From NCBI GenBank assembly GCA_964577115.1, contig CAZNXJ010000008.1, forward strand, positions 1 to 64,000: a DNA stretch of 64,000 nt. The letters run 5' to 3'. The stretch is from CAZNXJ01 sp964577115 (lineage in GTDB: Bacteria > Planctomycetota > Planctomycetia > Pirellulales > Pirellulaceae). Positions within the stretch are counted from its first letter, which is position 1. Each line of letters begins with the position of its first letter. Shown here in pieces: positions 8,441 to 17,681 of this stretch. The translations under genes and the position numbers were made by a program. A model generated the notes under the pieces. It searched no databases. It saw nothing but the letters and a program-made list of their open reading frames with translations, and was not told the DNA's origin.

Positions 8441-9856
8441 ATGGACTGCGAAGAGTTTCGCGCATGCGCCCATCAGATGGTCGACTGGATCGCCGATTAC
8501 CTGCGCGACGTTCCGAACTATCCGGTTCGTTCGTCCCTCCAGCCCGGTGAGGTGCGTGCGGCCCTGCCGCCGGCGGCACCGGAGTGGCCCGAACCGTTCG
8601 CCGCTTGGTTAGGCGATGTCCAGCGCATCGTGCTGCCGGGAATTACGCACTGGCAATCGCCCCGCTTCTTTGCGTACTTCCCGGCCAATAACAGCGGGCC
8701 ATCGATCCTCGGCGAGATGCTCGCCGCGGGGCTCGGCGTGCAGGGGATGTTGTGGAGCACGAGCCCGGCGTGCACCGAGCTAGAACAGCACGTGCTGGAT
8801 TGGCTGGCTGACGCCATGGGACTTTCCGAACGCTTCACGACGCGCGGGACCGGAGGCGGAGTGATCCAGGATTCCGCCTCGAGCGCAACGCTCTGTGCGC
8901 TGCTCGCGGCGCGCTATCGCGCCACGGGTGGCGAAGTGAACGAACGCGGCATTAAACACCCACTTGCTGTCTATGCCTCGGCCGAAGCCCACTCGTCGGT
9001 CGAGAAAGCTGTGCTGATCGCCGGCCTGGGACGCAGTCAGTTCCGCGCGATTCCCGTGGATGAAAAGCAGGTGATGTCTGTGGCAGCGCTGCGTGAAGCC
9101 ATTCGCAGGGATGTCGAGCAGGGCACGAAGCCATGTATGATCGTGGCCACGCTCGGAACAACCTCGACAGGTGCAGTGGATCCGATAGCCGAGCTAGCGG
9201 AGATCGCTCACAAGTACGGAGCGTGGCTTCATGTCGACGCCGCGATGTTCGGTTCCGCGACATTGTGCGACGAGTACCGGCATCTGAACTCGGGCGTCGA
9301 GCGTGCCGACAGTTATTGCTTCAACCCGCACAAATGGTTGCTCGTCAATTTCGATTGCGACTGTTTTTTCGTTGCCGATCGCGCCGCCTTGACCGGCGCG
9401 CTGTCGGTGATGCCCGAATATTTGTGGACTCAAGAAGCGGCTCTCGGCGCTACTGATTTACGAGACTGGCAAATTCCGCTTGGCCGCCGCTTCCGCGCGT
9501 TAAAGCTCTGGTTCGTCCTGCGAGGCTTCGGTCTACAGGGTTTGCAATCCATGATGCGGCGGCACATTGAACTTGCGCGCGAGTTTGCGGCCTGGGTACG
9601 CGAGGACGATCAGTTCGAGCTGGTAACGGAACCCCGTCTGAACCTTATTTGCCTGCGGCATCGAGACGGCGATGCCGCGACCGAGCGGATCCTTCACCAC
9701 GTCAACAACTCGGGCGAAATCTTTCTGTCGCACACGCGCGTGAATGGACGATTTACATTGCGCGTCTGCGTGGGTCAGGCGAGCACGCAGCTAGCCCACG
9801 TCGAACAGGCGTGGGAATGTCTCCAGCGCGCCGCAGCGACTTTATCCGAATCGTGA
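8441..9856 (+). CDS. PLP-dependent group II amino-acid decarboxylase (aromatic-L-amino-acid decarboxylase type)
   Basis: A 471-residue fold-type I PLP enzyme of the DDC/TyDC family, which removes the carboxyl group of aromatic amino acids such as tyrosine, DOPA or tryptophan to give amines. Visible features are the N-terminal helical segment 'MVDWIADYL', the substrate-region 'HWQSPRFFAYFPA' (70-82), the ring-stacking His in 'EAHSS' (H184), D266 in 'HVDAA', and the Schiff-base lysine K298 in 'FNPHKW'. After HVDAA the usual Tyr-Ala is Met-Phe, so substrate preference cannot be inferred. Length matches the family (about 470-490). The ATG at 8441 is preceded by GCGAGGA. The gene stands alone, with no transporter beside it to show whether it works in acid resistance or amine synthesis. 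Confidence 0.93.
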   Translation: MDCEEFRACAHQMVDWIADYLRDVPNYPVRSSLQPGEVRAALPPAAPEWPEPFAAWLGDVQRIVLPGITHWQSPRFFAYFPANNSGPSILGEMLAAGLGVQGMLWSTSPACTELEQHVLDWLADAMGLSERFTTRGTGGGVIQDSASSATLCALLAARYRATGGEVNERGIKHPLAVYASAEAHSSVEKAVLIAGLGRSQFRAIPVDEKQVMSVAALREAIRRDVEQGTKPCMIVATLGTTSTGAVDPIAELAEIAHKYGAWLHVDAAMFGSATLCDEYRHLNSGVERADSYCFNPHKWLLVNFDCDCFFVADRAALTGALSVMPEYLWTQEAALGATDLRDWQIPLGRRFRALKLWFVLRGFGLQGLQSMMRRHIELAREFAAWVREDDQFELVTEPRLNLICLRHRDGDAATERILHHVNNSGEIFLSHTRVNGRFTLRVCVGQASTQLAHVEQAWECLQRAAATLSES

Positions 9857-10041
9857 GGCGCCGCCGCGGGTTGACGCGGACGTCGCCCGTCGCTCCCGCT
9901 CGCGCGGACCCCCTCGGTGGGCCCAAGGGACTTGCAAGCGGTGGCGAACATTTTAGACTCACCGTGTGCTAGCAATTAGCACGAGCACTCCGCATGCTCA
10001 CGTTGGTTCTGCGGAATTGGAGCGCAGAGGAAACGCGTTAA

Positions 10042-10266
10042 ATGACGACTCTTACCACAGCTGCCAGCAGAATTCAGGCACTTCGGCAGCAAAAGCGAGC
10101 GGAGCCGAACCACCAATTCGTGGATCCTTACGAGTTCCAGGAGTTGGCGGTTTCGATGCGCCGGCTTGTACGTGCCGACGATCCGGACGCAGCGCTGCGC
10201 GGCCTGTTGGACCTGGACACGGGTACCTGCTTCCTGACGGAAGAGGAACGGCTCTTCCGCAACTAA
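10042..10266 (+). CDS. Small hypothetical protein
   Basis: A 74-residue, soluble, mixed-charge protein with no family that I recognise. The ATG is preceded by AGAGGA about 11 bases upstream, and the composition (helical N-terminal half, 'DPYEFQELAVSMRRLVRADDPD') looks protein-like rather than random. It lies between the decarboxylase and the convergent radical SAM gene, and ends 100 bases before the latter's stop. Confidence is limited because short GC-rich open frames occur by chance. Confidence 0.5.
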   Translation: MTTLTTAASRIQALRQQKRAEPNHQFVDPYEFQELAVSMRRLVRADDPDAALRGLLDLDTGTCFLTEEERLFRN

Positions 10267-10366
10267 AGGGGGAAGTCGTCGGAAATCTTCATGCATGCAG
10301 CGCGGCAGGTGTCCCTCTTGGTGGGCGCCCTGCGCCGACCGGTTCGCGGTGAGCGCCGCGGGTAAG

Positions 10367-11359
10367 CTACCCGAGGTGCTCGACGGGCTCGGCGTATTGC
10401 TTTCCCTGCCAGCTATCTCGCCGCTCGAGTTCTGCGTCGACGGCTCGCCGCACGTCCGGTTTGTCGAGACACCATGCCGGACCGACGAAGTAATCGGGCG
10501 GAGCGTCCCCGCTGATGCGTTCGACGACCATGCGTGGCGGCAGCAGCTCGAGGAAATCCACGAGCGTTCGGACGTAGCTGTCACGATCGAGCAGCGTCAC
10601 CTCGCCGCGGCGCACCTGGTCGGCGAGCGGCGTGCCCTCGACGGCGTACAGGTTGTGAATTTTGACGGCATCCACTTGCAGGCGAGCCAGCTCGCGAGCG
10701 GTCGCGAGCATATCCTCGTGTGTTTCGCCGGGCAGGCCGAGGATCACGTGGACGCAAATCTCGAATCCGCGACCACGGCTCCGCTCGAGGGCGTCGAGCA
10801 TGGCATCGTGATGGTGCCCCCGGTTCATCCAGTCGAGCGACTGGTTGTGGATTGTCTGCATCCCATACTCGACGGACAAGTACGTGCGTTCCGCATACTC
10901 GGCAAGCAGATCGAGCACCGGGTCGGGGACACAATCGGGGCGAGTTCCGATGGCAAGCCCAACGACCTGCGGATGCGCGAGGGCTTCGTCGTAAACAGCA
11001 CGAAGCCGCTCGACGGGTGCGTACGTATTCGTCGCGGGCTGACAGTAGGCCATAAACGCGTCGCACCGGTAACGCATCTTCAAGCGGCGGATGCCGTCGT
11101 CGATCTGGTCGCGGATGCGCCGGAGCCGCGGCCGTCGCCGGCTGGGGCTGAAGCTCCGATTGTCGCAGAAGGTGCAGCCCCCGATGGCCACCGTTCCGTC
11201 GACGTTCGGGCAGGTAAACCCCGCGTCGACGCTGACTTTCTGCACCCGCTGGCCGAATAGGGCGCGAAGAAAATGGTTGTACGCAAAGTACCGCAGCCCG
11301 GCCGCTCGCCAATCATAGTGAGCCGCCTGATGGTAAAGTTCCCAAAAAGTTGACGGCAC
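10367..11359 (-). CDS. TIGR01212/YhcC-type radical SAM protein
   Basis: A 330-residue radical S-adenosylmethionine protein of the YhcC (TIGR01212) family. The cluster-binding cysteines are C50, C62 and C65, within 'FTCPNVDG...GGCTFC', the spaced pattern characteristic of this subfamily. The family typically has a short N-terminal segment containing 'YxxYLR/NHFLRALFG', seen here at about 25-36. The biochemical reaction is not established for this family, so I give none. The start is a plausible ATG at 11359, although the usual core begins only around residue 20. The gene is transcribed alone, with a small open frame facing its 3' end. Confidence 0.9.
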   Translation of the reverse strand: MPSTFWELYHQAAHYDWRAAGLRYFAYNHFLRALFGQRVQKVSVDAGFTCPNVDGTVAIGGCTFCDNRSFSPSRRRPRLRRIRDQIDDGIRRLKMRYRCDAFMAYCQPATNTYAPVERLRAVYDEALAHPQVVGLAIGTRPDCVPDPVLDLLAEYAERTYLSVEYGMQTIHNQSLDWMNRGHHHDAMLDALERSRGRGFEICVHVILGLPGETHEDMLATARELARLQVDAVKIHNLYAVEGTPLADQVRRGEVTLLDRDSYVRTLVDFLELLPPRMVVERISGDAPPDYFVGPAWCLDKPDVRRAVDAELERRDSWQGKQYAEPVEHLG

Positions 11360-11622
11360 TGCGTACCTCGCTTAGACTGAATCGTACAAGTTACCAAGAG
11401 GGGTAGAGTTCGTGTGTCGAGTGTGCCTCGGTCATCGAGTTGCTCGGGATCGAGAGCCCTCGTGATGAGTCCAACGGACGAACACTCAATCTGAAACTCG
11501 AGCTAACATGGGCATGGGAGGGACGAGCTGACCGGCCGATGTGACTAGCGGGCGTCGCTCGCGGTCTCCATCGACGCATCATAGGTACGGTTCCCCTCAA
11601 CCGACAAGAGAAGCAGGCACGC

Positions 11623-12024
11623 ATGTTTGGTGAACTGGTTCCGCTAGGTGGTGGTGATCCAATCCCGTTGCTCCAAGCGAAGCTGCGCGTGGGGCGCCGT
11701 GAAAACTGCGACATCGTGCTGCGGTTTTCGAACGTCTCGGCCTACCATTGCGACCTGACATTGAAGCAGGGCTACTGGTTTGTCGAGGACCTTGGGAGCC
11801 GCAATGGCACAAAGGTCAACGGGAAGCGGGTAACGCGCAAGCGGATCGATCCGGGCGACACGGTTTCGTTCGCCAAACACCAGTACGAGCTCCGCTACCA
11901 GCCCATGGAGCTCGGTGCAGCCGGTCCGCCGCCGCCGGACGAAGACGAAGTCAGCGAAATCCTCAGCCATTCGCTGCTCGACCGAGCCGGTTTGGACCGC
12001 CGTTCGCGCGATCTCGATCGCTGA
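11623..12024 (+). CDS. Stand-alone FHA-domain protein
   Basis: A 133-residue protein made almost entirely of one forkhead-associated domain (about 10-95), which recognises phosphothreonine peptides. Core motifs are 'LRVGRRENCDI', 'SAYHCDL', 'SRNGTKVNG' and a final 'YELRYQP'. The domain is followed by 'MELGAAGPPPPDEDE'. This arrangement, including the Pro-rich tail, closely matches the C-terminal part of the REC-HATPase-FHA fusion at 6.5-7.8 kb (ending ELGAVGPTPPPD), so the two are probably paralogues. The last 30 residues are acidic, then basic. The ATG is preceded by AGAGAAG. The gene is monocistronic or possibly cotranscribed with the Dabb gene 150 bases downstream. Confidence 0.88.
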   Translation: MFGELVPLGGGDPIPLLQAKLRVGRRENCDIVLRFSNVSAYHCDLTLKQGYWFVEDLGSRNGTKVNGKRVTRKRIDPGDTVSFAKHQYELRYQPMELGAAGPPPPDEDEVSEILSHSLLDRAGLDRRSRDLDR

Positions 12025-12176
12025 GCGACGGCCCCGGTTTCTTCCGCCGCCGAGTAACGGCAGAATGGGCGCTATGTGAAGGTGCGCTGCGCACGCCGAG
12101 CCGTGCGCGGGCCCTTTCTCCGAGCCGGTCGTGTCGCGACGGGCGATCCAGGGCGATATTTCTACTGAGGTTCTCC

Positions 12177-12509
12177 ATGTCGAACGAAGCGGCGGGTGGT
12201 CAGCTCGCGCACATGGTCTATTTCCAGCTCGTCGATGCCGCGCCGGAAAACATCGAAAGACTGGTGGCCTCGTGCCAGCAGTACCTGAGCGGCCATCCGG
12301 GTGTCGTGTACTTCGGCGTGGGCACCTGCACGCCCGATTTGGCGCGCGATGTCAATGTGCGCGACTTCCATGTAGCGCTGCACATCGTATTCGAGAACCG
12401 CGCGGCGCACGACCGCTACCAGACGGACGAGCGGCATTTGCAGTTCATTGCCGAGAACAAGGCGAGCTGGGCGAACGTGCGCGTGTTCGACGCGGATATT
12501 CGCGCGTAA
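12177..12509 (+). CDS. Dabb-family (stress-responsive alpha/beta-barrel) protein
   Basis: A 110-residue protein of the ferredoxin-like dimeric Dabb fold. It begins with the family hallmark 'AHMVYFQLVD' (about 11-20) and contains 'VVYFGVGT' and 'RDFHVALHIVFENRAAHDRYQTDERHLQFI'-type strands and helices, split here across residues 53-91. Family members act as small cytoplasmic ligand-binding proteins or cyclases, and no specific role can be given. The ATG at 12177 is supported by TGAGG six bases upstream. The frame stays open far upstream, but that part overlaps the FHA gene and does not resemble a protein family. Confidence 0.85.
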   Translation: MSNEAAGGQLAHMVYFQLVDAAPENIERLVASCQQYLSGHPGVVYFGVGTCTPDLARDVNVRDFHVALHIVFENRAAHDRYQTDERHLQFIAENKASWANVRVFDADIRA

Positions 12510-12693
12510 CGCGGCGCAGCGGCGGATCCGTGGAGGCAGCAGGGCCGCGCGCGGGATACTCGAATGCGGCCCAACGGGCAGCGCGCCCTTCAACGGCTCG
12601 GCATCCGCAACACTCCATCGTGGCCGGCTCGGCGACCGAGGGGTGTTCGGGCGCACGGTCTGAGCGCGACCGTCTTTGCGCGAAATTCCGAGT

Positions 12694-13059
12694 CTAGCTG
12701 AACCAGCCGCGCTTTTCGAACGAAGCGATGGCTTTGTCTTCGGACTTGTGGATGTCGAAGACTTTGTTCAGCCGCGTGATCTTGAAGACCTCCATGACGT
12801 TATCGGAGATCTCGCACATCTTCAGCTTGATGTCGCCGGCTTTGCACTTGTTGTTGAACAGCACGAGCTTGCCGATCATGGCGGACGACATGAAGGAGAC
12901 GCCGCCGAAATTGAGCACAATCTTGCCGGCGGGTGCTTTATCGATGCACTCGCTCAGCTCCGTGCCGATCTGTTCGATCGTCGGTTCGTCCAGGATCTTG
13001 GCCTTAGTGAAGGCGACTACCAATACGTCTTCGACTTCGCGAGTTTCCAGAGAGGCCAT
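12694..13059 (-). CDS. STAS-domain anti-anti-sigma factor
   Basis: A 121-residue single STAS domain, the SpoIIAA/RsbV fold. Such proteins release sigma factors by binding anti-sigma kinases and are switched off by phosphorylation of a conserved serine. The characteristic region is 'LNFGGVSFMSSAMIGKLV' around residues 49-66, with serines at the expected place. It is rich in lysine in the second half. The start at 13059 is chosen because homology-like sequence begins at 'MASLETREVEDVLVV'. The upstream extension is not protein-like, and the Shine-Dalgarno match is weak. A candidate HATPase partner domain is encoded 5 kb away in the REC-HATPase-FHA protein, but no sigma-factor gene is visible. 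Confidence 0.88.
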   Translation of the reverse strand: MASLETREVEDVLVVAFTKAKILDEPTIEQIGTELSECIDKAPAGKIVLNFGGVSFMSSAMIGKLVLFNNKCKAGDIKLKMCEISDNVMEVFKITRLNKVFDIHKSEDKAIASFEKRGWFS

Positions 13060-13375
13060 ACGGACGAGCCAATGGGAAAAGGGGGCACACGAATCGCAAC
13101 TTGCGGCGCGCCCGACGCGCGCCAGCACGGCACACAAGCGTAACACAGCAGTCCGCCGAATGCAACGAAACGCGTGCCGAGTATCGCGAGCGTATCTGAG
13201 CACCCACACTCGCTAACCTGAGACCACAGGGGGCGTCGGCGTGCGCTGTTGCAAGATGAACCGTCGCACCTGATCTGCTTCCTGCGGAGGAAATGGACGC
13301 GATTCAGGAAAACGTGTGCCCTGGAGGCGGGAATGCCCACCATGAGAGATCGACCTCCGATGAGTCGCTTGCCAG
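13060..13375. other. Gene-free spacer between STAS and YifB genes
   Basis: These 316 bases hold no gene that I can support. They should contain the STAS promoter (minus strand) and the YifB transcript end. No hairpin with a T-run and no convincing promoter boxes were found. Confidence 0.4.
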
Positions 13376-14914
13376 CTAGGTCCAGGTGTGACGGTCGAGA
13401 AGCCGGTAGTTGATGGCTTCCTGGAGATGGGGGACGTCGATGTCCTGAGCCCCTTCGAGGTCTGCGATGGTACGGGCGACGCGGCGGATCTTGTCGTGGG
13501 CTCGGGCCGATAGTCCCATCTCCTGGACGCTTGCCTTGAGCAGTTCGAGGCAGTCCCGCGAGAGTGGGCAGTACTGGCGCAATTGGCGTGTTGTCATTTG
13601 CGCGTTGTAGCGCGTTCGCGTGTTTTGAAAGCGCGTGGCCTGACATTCACGAGCGGCCACGACCTGCTCGCGCATGGCGTGGCTACTGGTTCCCGCCTGT
13701 TCGGCAGCCAGCTCCTTGAACGGCACTGCCGGCACTTCGATTTGGAGATCGATACGGTCGAGCAATGGGCCGCTGATCTTCGCCATGTAACGTTCCACTT
13801 GCGGCGGCGAACACTGGCAGCTGCGGCGTGGATCATTGCGGTATCCGCACGGGCAGGGATTCAAGGCCGCAATGAGCATGAAATCGGCCGGGAAGGTCGT
13901 ACTGCGCGTCGCGCGGGAAATCGTGACGCAGCGGTCTTCCAGCGGCTGCCGCAGCACCTCGAGCGTCCGCCGATTGAACTCGGGCAGTTCGTCGAGGAAC
14001 AGCACGCCGTGATGAGCGAGCGAAATCTCGCCGGGCGTCGGCCAACTGCCGCCGCCGACGAGTCCCGCGTCGCTGATGGTATGGTGCGGCGAACGAAAGG
14101 GACGCGTGGCCAGCAGTGGTTGGTCCGGCCGCAAACGGCCCGTCGCGCTGTAAATACGCGTTGTCTCCAACGACTCGGTCGCCTGCATCGGCGGCAGAAT
14201 CGTCGGCAGCCGTTTGGCGAGCATCGTTTTTCCTGATCCTGGTGGACCGATCATGAGCAGGTTGTGCGCGCCACTGGCCGCGATCGTCATCGCGCGCTTG
14301 ACCATCTCCTGACCGCGGACGTCGGAGAAATCGAGCTCGTACTGCGAGTACGTTTCGAACAGCTTATCGAGCCGCGAGGGAGTGGGGTCGATCTCCAGAT
14401 CCCCCGCAAAGAAAGCCACCGCCTCGGCCAGGCTGTTGACGGCAATGACTTCAATCTGCTCGACAACCGCCGCCTCAGTGGCATTCGCCGCGGGCACGAT
14501 GAGCCCCCGCAGACGCGGCTGACGTGCTGTCGCCAGCGCCATCGATAGCACGCCTTTGACGCTGCGCGCGGCGCCTTCGAGCGACAGCTCGCCGACAACG
14601 GCGTAGTCGCCAAATCGATCCGCCGTCAACTGGCCGCTCGCCGCCAACAACCCCAGCGTCATCGGCAAGTCAAACGACGCTGCCTGTTTAGGCAGTTCGG
14701 CCGGAGCAAGGTTGATGACCACCCGGTGATCCGGGCGATAGAATCCCGAATTGACGATGGCCCGCGCAACACGATGCGTGCTTTCTCGCACCGCCGCTTC
14801 GGGCAACCCGACGAGCACCGTTTTGGGCTGCGCCGCCGGGGAAACATCCACCTCGACATCGACCGGCAGGGCCTCGATGCCAACCAGGGAAAACGTGTGC
14901 AGCTTGGCCAACAT
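13376..14914 (-). CDS. YifB/ComM-type Mg-chelatase-like AAA+ ATPase
   Basis: A 512-residue protein of the YifB/ComM family. ComM is a helicase that promotes branch migration during natural transformation. An N-terminal Lon-protease-like domain covers about 1-170 ('SLVGIEALPVDVEVDVS'). An AAA+ module follows, with Walker A GPPGSGKT at 223-230 and Walker B 'GVLFLDEL' at 303-310. The C-terminal part carries the Mg-chelatase-type tail 'LSARAHDKIRRVARTIADLEG'. A Cys-rich patch 'NPCPCGY' with a downstream 'CQCSP' sits near 355-375, as is usual in the family. The start at 14914 (MLAKLHTFSL) is chosen over an upstream ATG because family proteins begin there. No other competence genes are adjacent. 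Confidence 0.92.
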   Translation of the reverse strand: MLAKLHTFSLVGIEALPVDVEVDVSPAAQPKTVLVGLPEAAVRESTHRVARAIVNSGFYRPDHRVVINLAPAELPKQAASFDLPMTLGLLAASGQLTADRFGDYAVVGELSLEGAARSVKGVLSMALATARQPRLRGLIVPAANATEAAVVEQIEVIAVNSLAEAVAFFAGDLEIDPTPSRLDKLFETYSQYELDFSDVRGQEMVKRAMTIAASGAHNLLMIGPPGSGKTMLAKRLPTILPPMQATESLETTRIYSATGRLRPDQPLLATRPFRSPHHTISDAGLVGGGSWPTPGEISLAHHGVLFLDELPEFNRRTLEVLRQPLEDRCVTISRATRSTTFPADFMLIAALNPCPCGYRNDPRRSCQCSPPQVERYMAKISGPLLDRIDLQIEVPAVPFKELAAEQAGTSSHAMREQVVAARECQATRFQNTRTRYNAQMTTRQLRQYCPLSRDCLELLKASVQEMGLSARAHDKIRRVARTIADLEGAQDIDVPHLQEAINYRLLDRHTWT

Positions 14915-15098
14915 GCATCGTATCCGTTGGCCCGAGCGGCTCGCCAAAGTTCGCGCGCCCATTGTGCACCGCTGTCCACAGCGCGCCAATCACTCGCCGC
15001 TCCGCACTGACAGCGTTCTGTCACCCAGCGGCCCGCCCCACAGCCCTGGATTTGTTCGCATGCTTCAACAACTTCCCGCGTGCCAAGCTCAGCTGCCG

Positions 15099-16130
15099 TC
15101 ATTCCCCGTGGCTCACCAGAAAGTCCGCAAATCCGGGTGAAGCGAACTCGAGAATCTGCCCGTCGCGCTCTCTTAGGATCAGCGCGACGGCGCCGGGGTA
15201 ATGTTTCAAGAGCGCCATGCCGTCCTCGGGTTCGAGTACGCTCAGCGCCGAGGCTAACGCATCCGCGTGCTCGCCGGCCGGCGCAATCACCGTCACGCTG
15301 CTGCGGTGTGTGACCCCGCGCCCGGTGCGCGGGTCAAGAATGTGGGAATAACGTTTATCACCGATTTCAAAGAATTGCCAGAAGTCGCCGGACGTGGCGA
15401 TGGCGCGGTTCTCGAGCATCACAAAGCGCGTCGGAGGCTCGTCGGCTTCCAATTGGGCGATCCCGATCCGCCACCCCTGCTCGCCCGGCGGCGCCCCGGA
15501 CACCGCCATATCGCCTCCGCCATCGACCAGAGCGTTCTGAATTCCCACGGACCGCATGGCCTCGATCGCCTGCTGAACGGCGTAGCCCTTGGCGATCCCT
15601 CCCAAGTCCAATCGCATATCAGGCCGGGTTAACCGGACGCGCTTTTGGTCTTGATCAAGTTCGATGAACTGATAGCTGACCGCTTCGCGAGCGGCAGCGA
15701 GCCGGTCGGGGGGCGGAGGTTCGTGTCGCCGCCGAGCTCGACGCCATAGCCGCGTCAGCGGCCCGACGGTGATGTCGAAGGCGCCGCCGCTGAGTTGGCT
15801 GAGCTTCTGGGATTCGGCGAGCATATACCAAAGGTCGGGCGAGACCCGCACCCATTGTTCGTGCGGTGCAGAGTCGCTCAAGCGCGAGAGTTCACTCTCG
15901 CTCAAGTAGTCGCTCAGCGTTTCATTCAGCCGTTCAATCCGTTCATACGCCGCCTTAAACCCCTGCTCGGCATGCTCGGCACTGCGTGCGTAAAGCACCA
16001 CCTCGAACTCGGTGCCCATATGCGGTTCGATACGCGCAAACCGCTCGAGCGGCTCCTGGGCGCGTACCGGGCGTCCCCACGCGAAGGCCATCACGATCAG
16101 CAGGATGCCCCACTTTGCCTGTGGCGTCAT
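15099..16130 (-). CDS. apbE: FAD:protein FMN transferase (ApbE family)
   Basis: A 343-residue exported flavin transferase, which attaches FMN covalently to threonine residues of redox proteins such as Na+-NQR or Rnf subunits. Residues 1-25 form a signal peptide. The core begins with 'MGTEFEVVLYA' and contains 'DLGGIAKGYAVQQA' and the C-terminal 'ADALASALSVLEPEDG', both hallmark ApbE motifs for FAD and metal binding. Length fits the family. No NQR, Rnf or other flavinylated target gene is adjacent, so the substrate is unknown. The gene is divergent from the Tat oxidoreductase, with about 200 bases between starts. Confidence 0.94.
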   Translation of the reverse strand: MTPQAKWGILLIVMAFAWGRPVRAQEPLERFARIEPHMGTEFEVVLYARSAEHAEQGFKAAYERIERLNETLSDYLSESELSRLSDSAPHEQWVRVSPDLWYMLAESQKLSQLSGGAFDITVGPLTRLWRRARRRHEPPPPDRLAAAREAVSYQFIELDQDQKRVRLTRPDMRLDLGGIAKGYAVQQAIEAMRSVGIQNALVDGGGDMAVSGAPPGEQGWRIGIAQLEADEPPTRFVMLENRAIATSGDFWQFFEIGDKRYSHILDPRTGRGVTHRSSVTVIAPAGEHADALASALSVLEPEDGMALLKHYPGAVALILRERDGQILEFASPGFADFLVSHGE

Positions 16131-16220
16131 TTGGATCTCCGTTGTTTATGCCGGACTCCACTGCGAAGGGTGCGAGGCTTACTTGTAGGCCAGGGTGCCC
16201 GGCGATCCCCCCGCGCTTCG

Positions 16221-16308
16221 TTGATGCTCGGCAGCTCACTGGTTATGCTAGTCGCTCGCTTGGCTCGTCGCGACGCTTCTTCCAGTCGTCTCGCGCCCGC
16301 CCTATACT
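16221..16308 (+). promoter_or_regulatory. Candidate promoter region for the Tat oxidoreductase gene
   Basis: Two possible sigma-70-like elements are visible. One is TTGATG (16221-16226), a 17-base spacer and TATGCT (16244-16249). The other is a good -10 box TATACT (16303-16308) without a clear -35 box, which would give a leader of about 20 bases containing the AGGAGG ribosome-binding site. These are matches by eye only. Confidence 0.35.
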
Positions 16309-16334
16309 GAAAGGCAGGAGGAAACCAAAGCACC

Positions 16335-17681
16335 ATGACCGAAAAGAACGAGCAGAACAGTACTGTCCGAACTTCGCGGCGCGACTTCATTAAACGCTCG
16401 TCGTTGCTGGTCGCCGGCGGCGCGGTCGCGGGCGCCGTTACTCAGCAGCTCAGCATTGCCCGAGCGGCTCACGCTTACGGCAGCGACATGATCAAAATTG
16501 GTCTGGTCGGCTGCGGCGGACGCGGCACCGGAGCCGCCATCCAGGCGCTCAATACGTCCGGCGGCGAGCTGAAGCTGGTAGCCATGGCGGACGCCTTCCC
16601 GGATGCCGTCCAGCGCGCTTACCGGTCCATCAAGGGACAACACGCCGACAAGCTCGACGTTCCCAAGGAACGCCAATTCGCCGGCTTCGATGCTTTCCAG
16701 AAAGTGCTCGAAAGCGACGTCGACGTGGTCATCCTCGCCACGCCTCCTGGTTTCCGCCCGCAGCACTTCGAAGCTGCGGTGAAGGCCGGCAAGCACGTCT
16801 TCATGGAGAAGCCCGTCGCCGTTGATGCTCCGGGTGTTCGCCGCGTACTCGCCGCCAACGAAGAGGCCAAGAAGAAGGGACTCGCCGTCGCCGTGGGGCT
16901 TCAGCGCCGTCACGAACCGGCCTATGTCGAAACGATCAGCCGCTTGCAGGAAGGCGCCATCGGCCGCATTAATCTGTGCCGAGCGTATTGGAATGGCGCC
17001 GGTGTTTGGGTTCGCCCGCGCACGGCCAACCAGACGGAACTCGAGTACCAGATGCGCAACTGGTACTACTTTAATTGGCTGTGCGGCGATCACATCGTTG
17101 AACAGCACATTCACAACCTAGACGTCATTAACTGGCTGTTGAACGGTTATCCGGTGGAAGCCAACGGCATGGGCGGCCGCGAGGTGCGTACGGGGAAGGA
17201 ATACGGCGAAATCTTTGACCATCATTTCGTCGAATTCACCTACGCTAACGGCGAGAAGTGCTACAGCCAGTGCCGGCACATCGAAGGCTGCTGGAGCGCG
17301 GTTTCCGAGTTTGCTCACGGTTCCGAAGGTTACGCCGACATCAGCGGCGGAAAAATCTACAGCCCGCAGGGCGAGATTGTCTGGAAGACCGAGGGCGCTC
17401 GGGACGGATGGCAGCAAGAGCACCACGATCTATTTGCCATGCTGCGGCGCGGGGAAGCTCCGAACGAGGGCGAATACGGCGCGCTGAGTTCCATGACGTC
17501 GATTATGGGCCGCATGGCCACCTACTCGGGTAAGCGCATCTCGTGGGACGAGGCGTTCAACTCGGAGCTGAAGCTGGCCGACGTCGACAACCTGCAGAAC
17601 TTCGACCAAATGGCTCCCGTGCAGCCGGACGAAAACGGTTTCTATCCGGTGGCGGTACCGGGGAAGACGATACCGCTGTAA
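16335..17681 (+). CDS. Tat-exported Gfo/Idh/MocA-family oxidoreductase
   Basis: A 448-residue NAD(P)-dependent dehydrogenase of the Gfo/Idh/MocA family. A twin-arginine signal with RRDFIK (15-20) and a hydrophobic stretch after it indicates export as a folded protein with its cofactor. The nucleotide-binding loop GLVGCGGRGTG lies at 57-67, and 'HVFMEKPVAVDA' carries the family EKP motif. Such Tat-borne members are highly amplified in planctomycetes and are thought to act on sugars or cyclitols in the periplasm, but the substrate here is unknown. The ATG follows an AGGAGG by 13 bases. It is a single-gene unit with a strong terminator downstream. Confidence 0.93.
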   Translation: MTEKNEQNSTVRTSRRDFIKRSSLLVAGGAVAGAVTQQLSIARAAHAYGSDMIKIGLVGCGGRGTGAAIQALNTSGGELKLVAMADAFPDAVQRAYRSIKGQHADKLDVPKERQFAGFDAFQKVLESDVDVVILATPPGFRPQHFEAAVKAGKHVFMEKPVAVDAPGVRRVLAANEEAKKKGLAVAVGLQRRHEPAYVETISRLQEGAIGRINLCRAYWNGAGVWVRPRTANQTELEYQMRNWYYFNWLCGDHIVEQHIHNLDVINWLLNGYPVEANGMGGREVRTGKEYGEIFDHHFVEFTYANGEKCYSQCRHIEGCWSAVSEFAHGSEGYADISGGKIYSPQGEIVWKTEGARDGWQQEHHDLFAMLRRGEAPNEGEYGALSSMTSIMGRMATYSGKRISWDEAFNSELKLADVDNLQNFDQMAPVQPDENGFYPVAVPGKTIPL

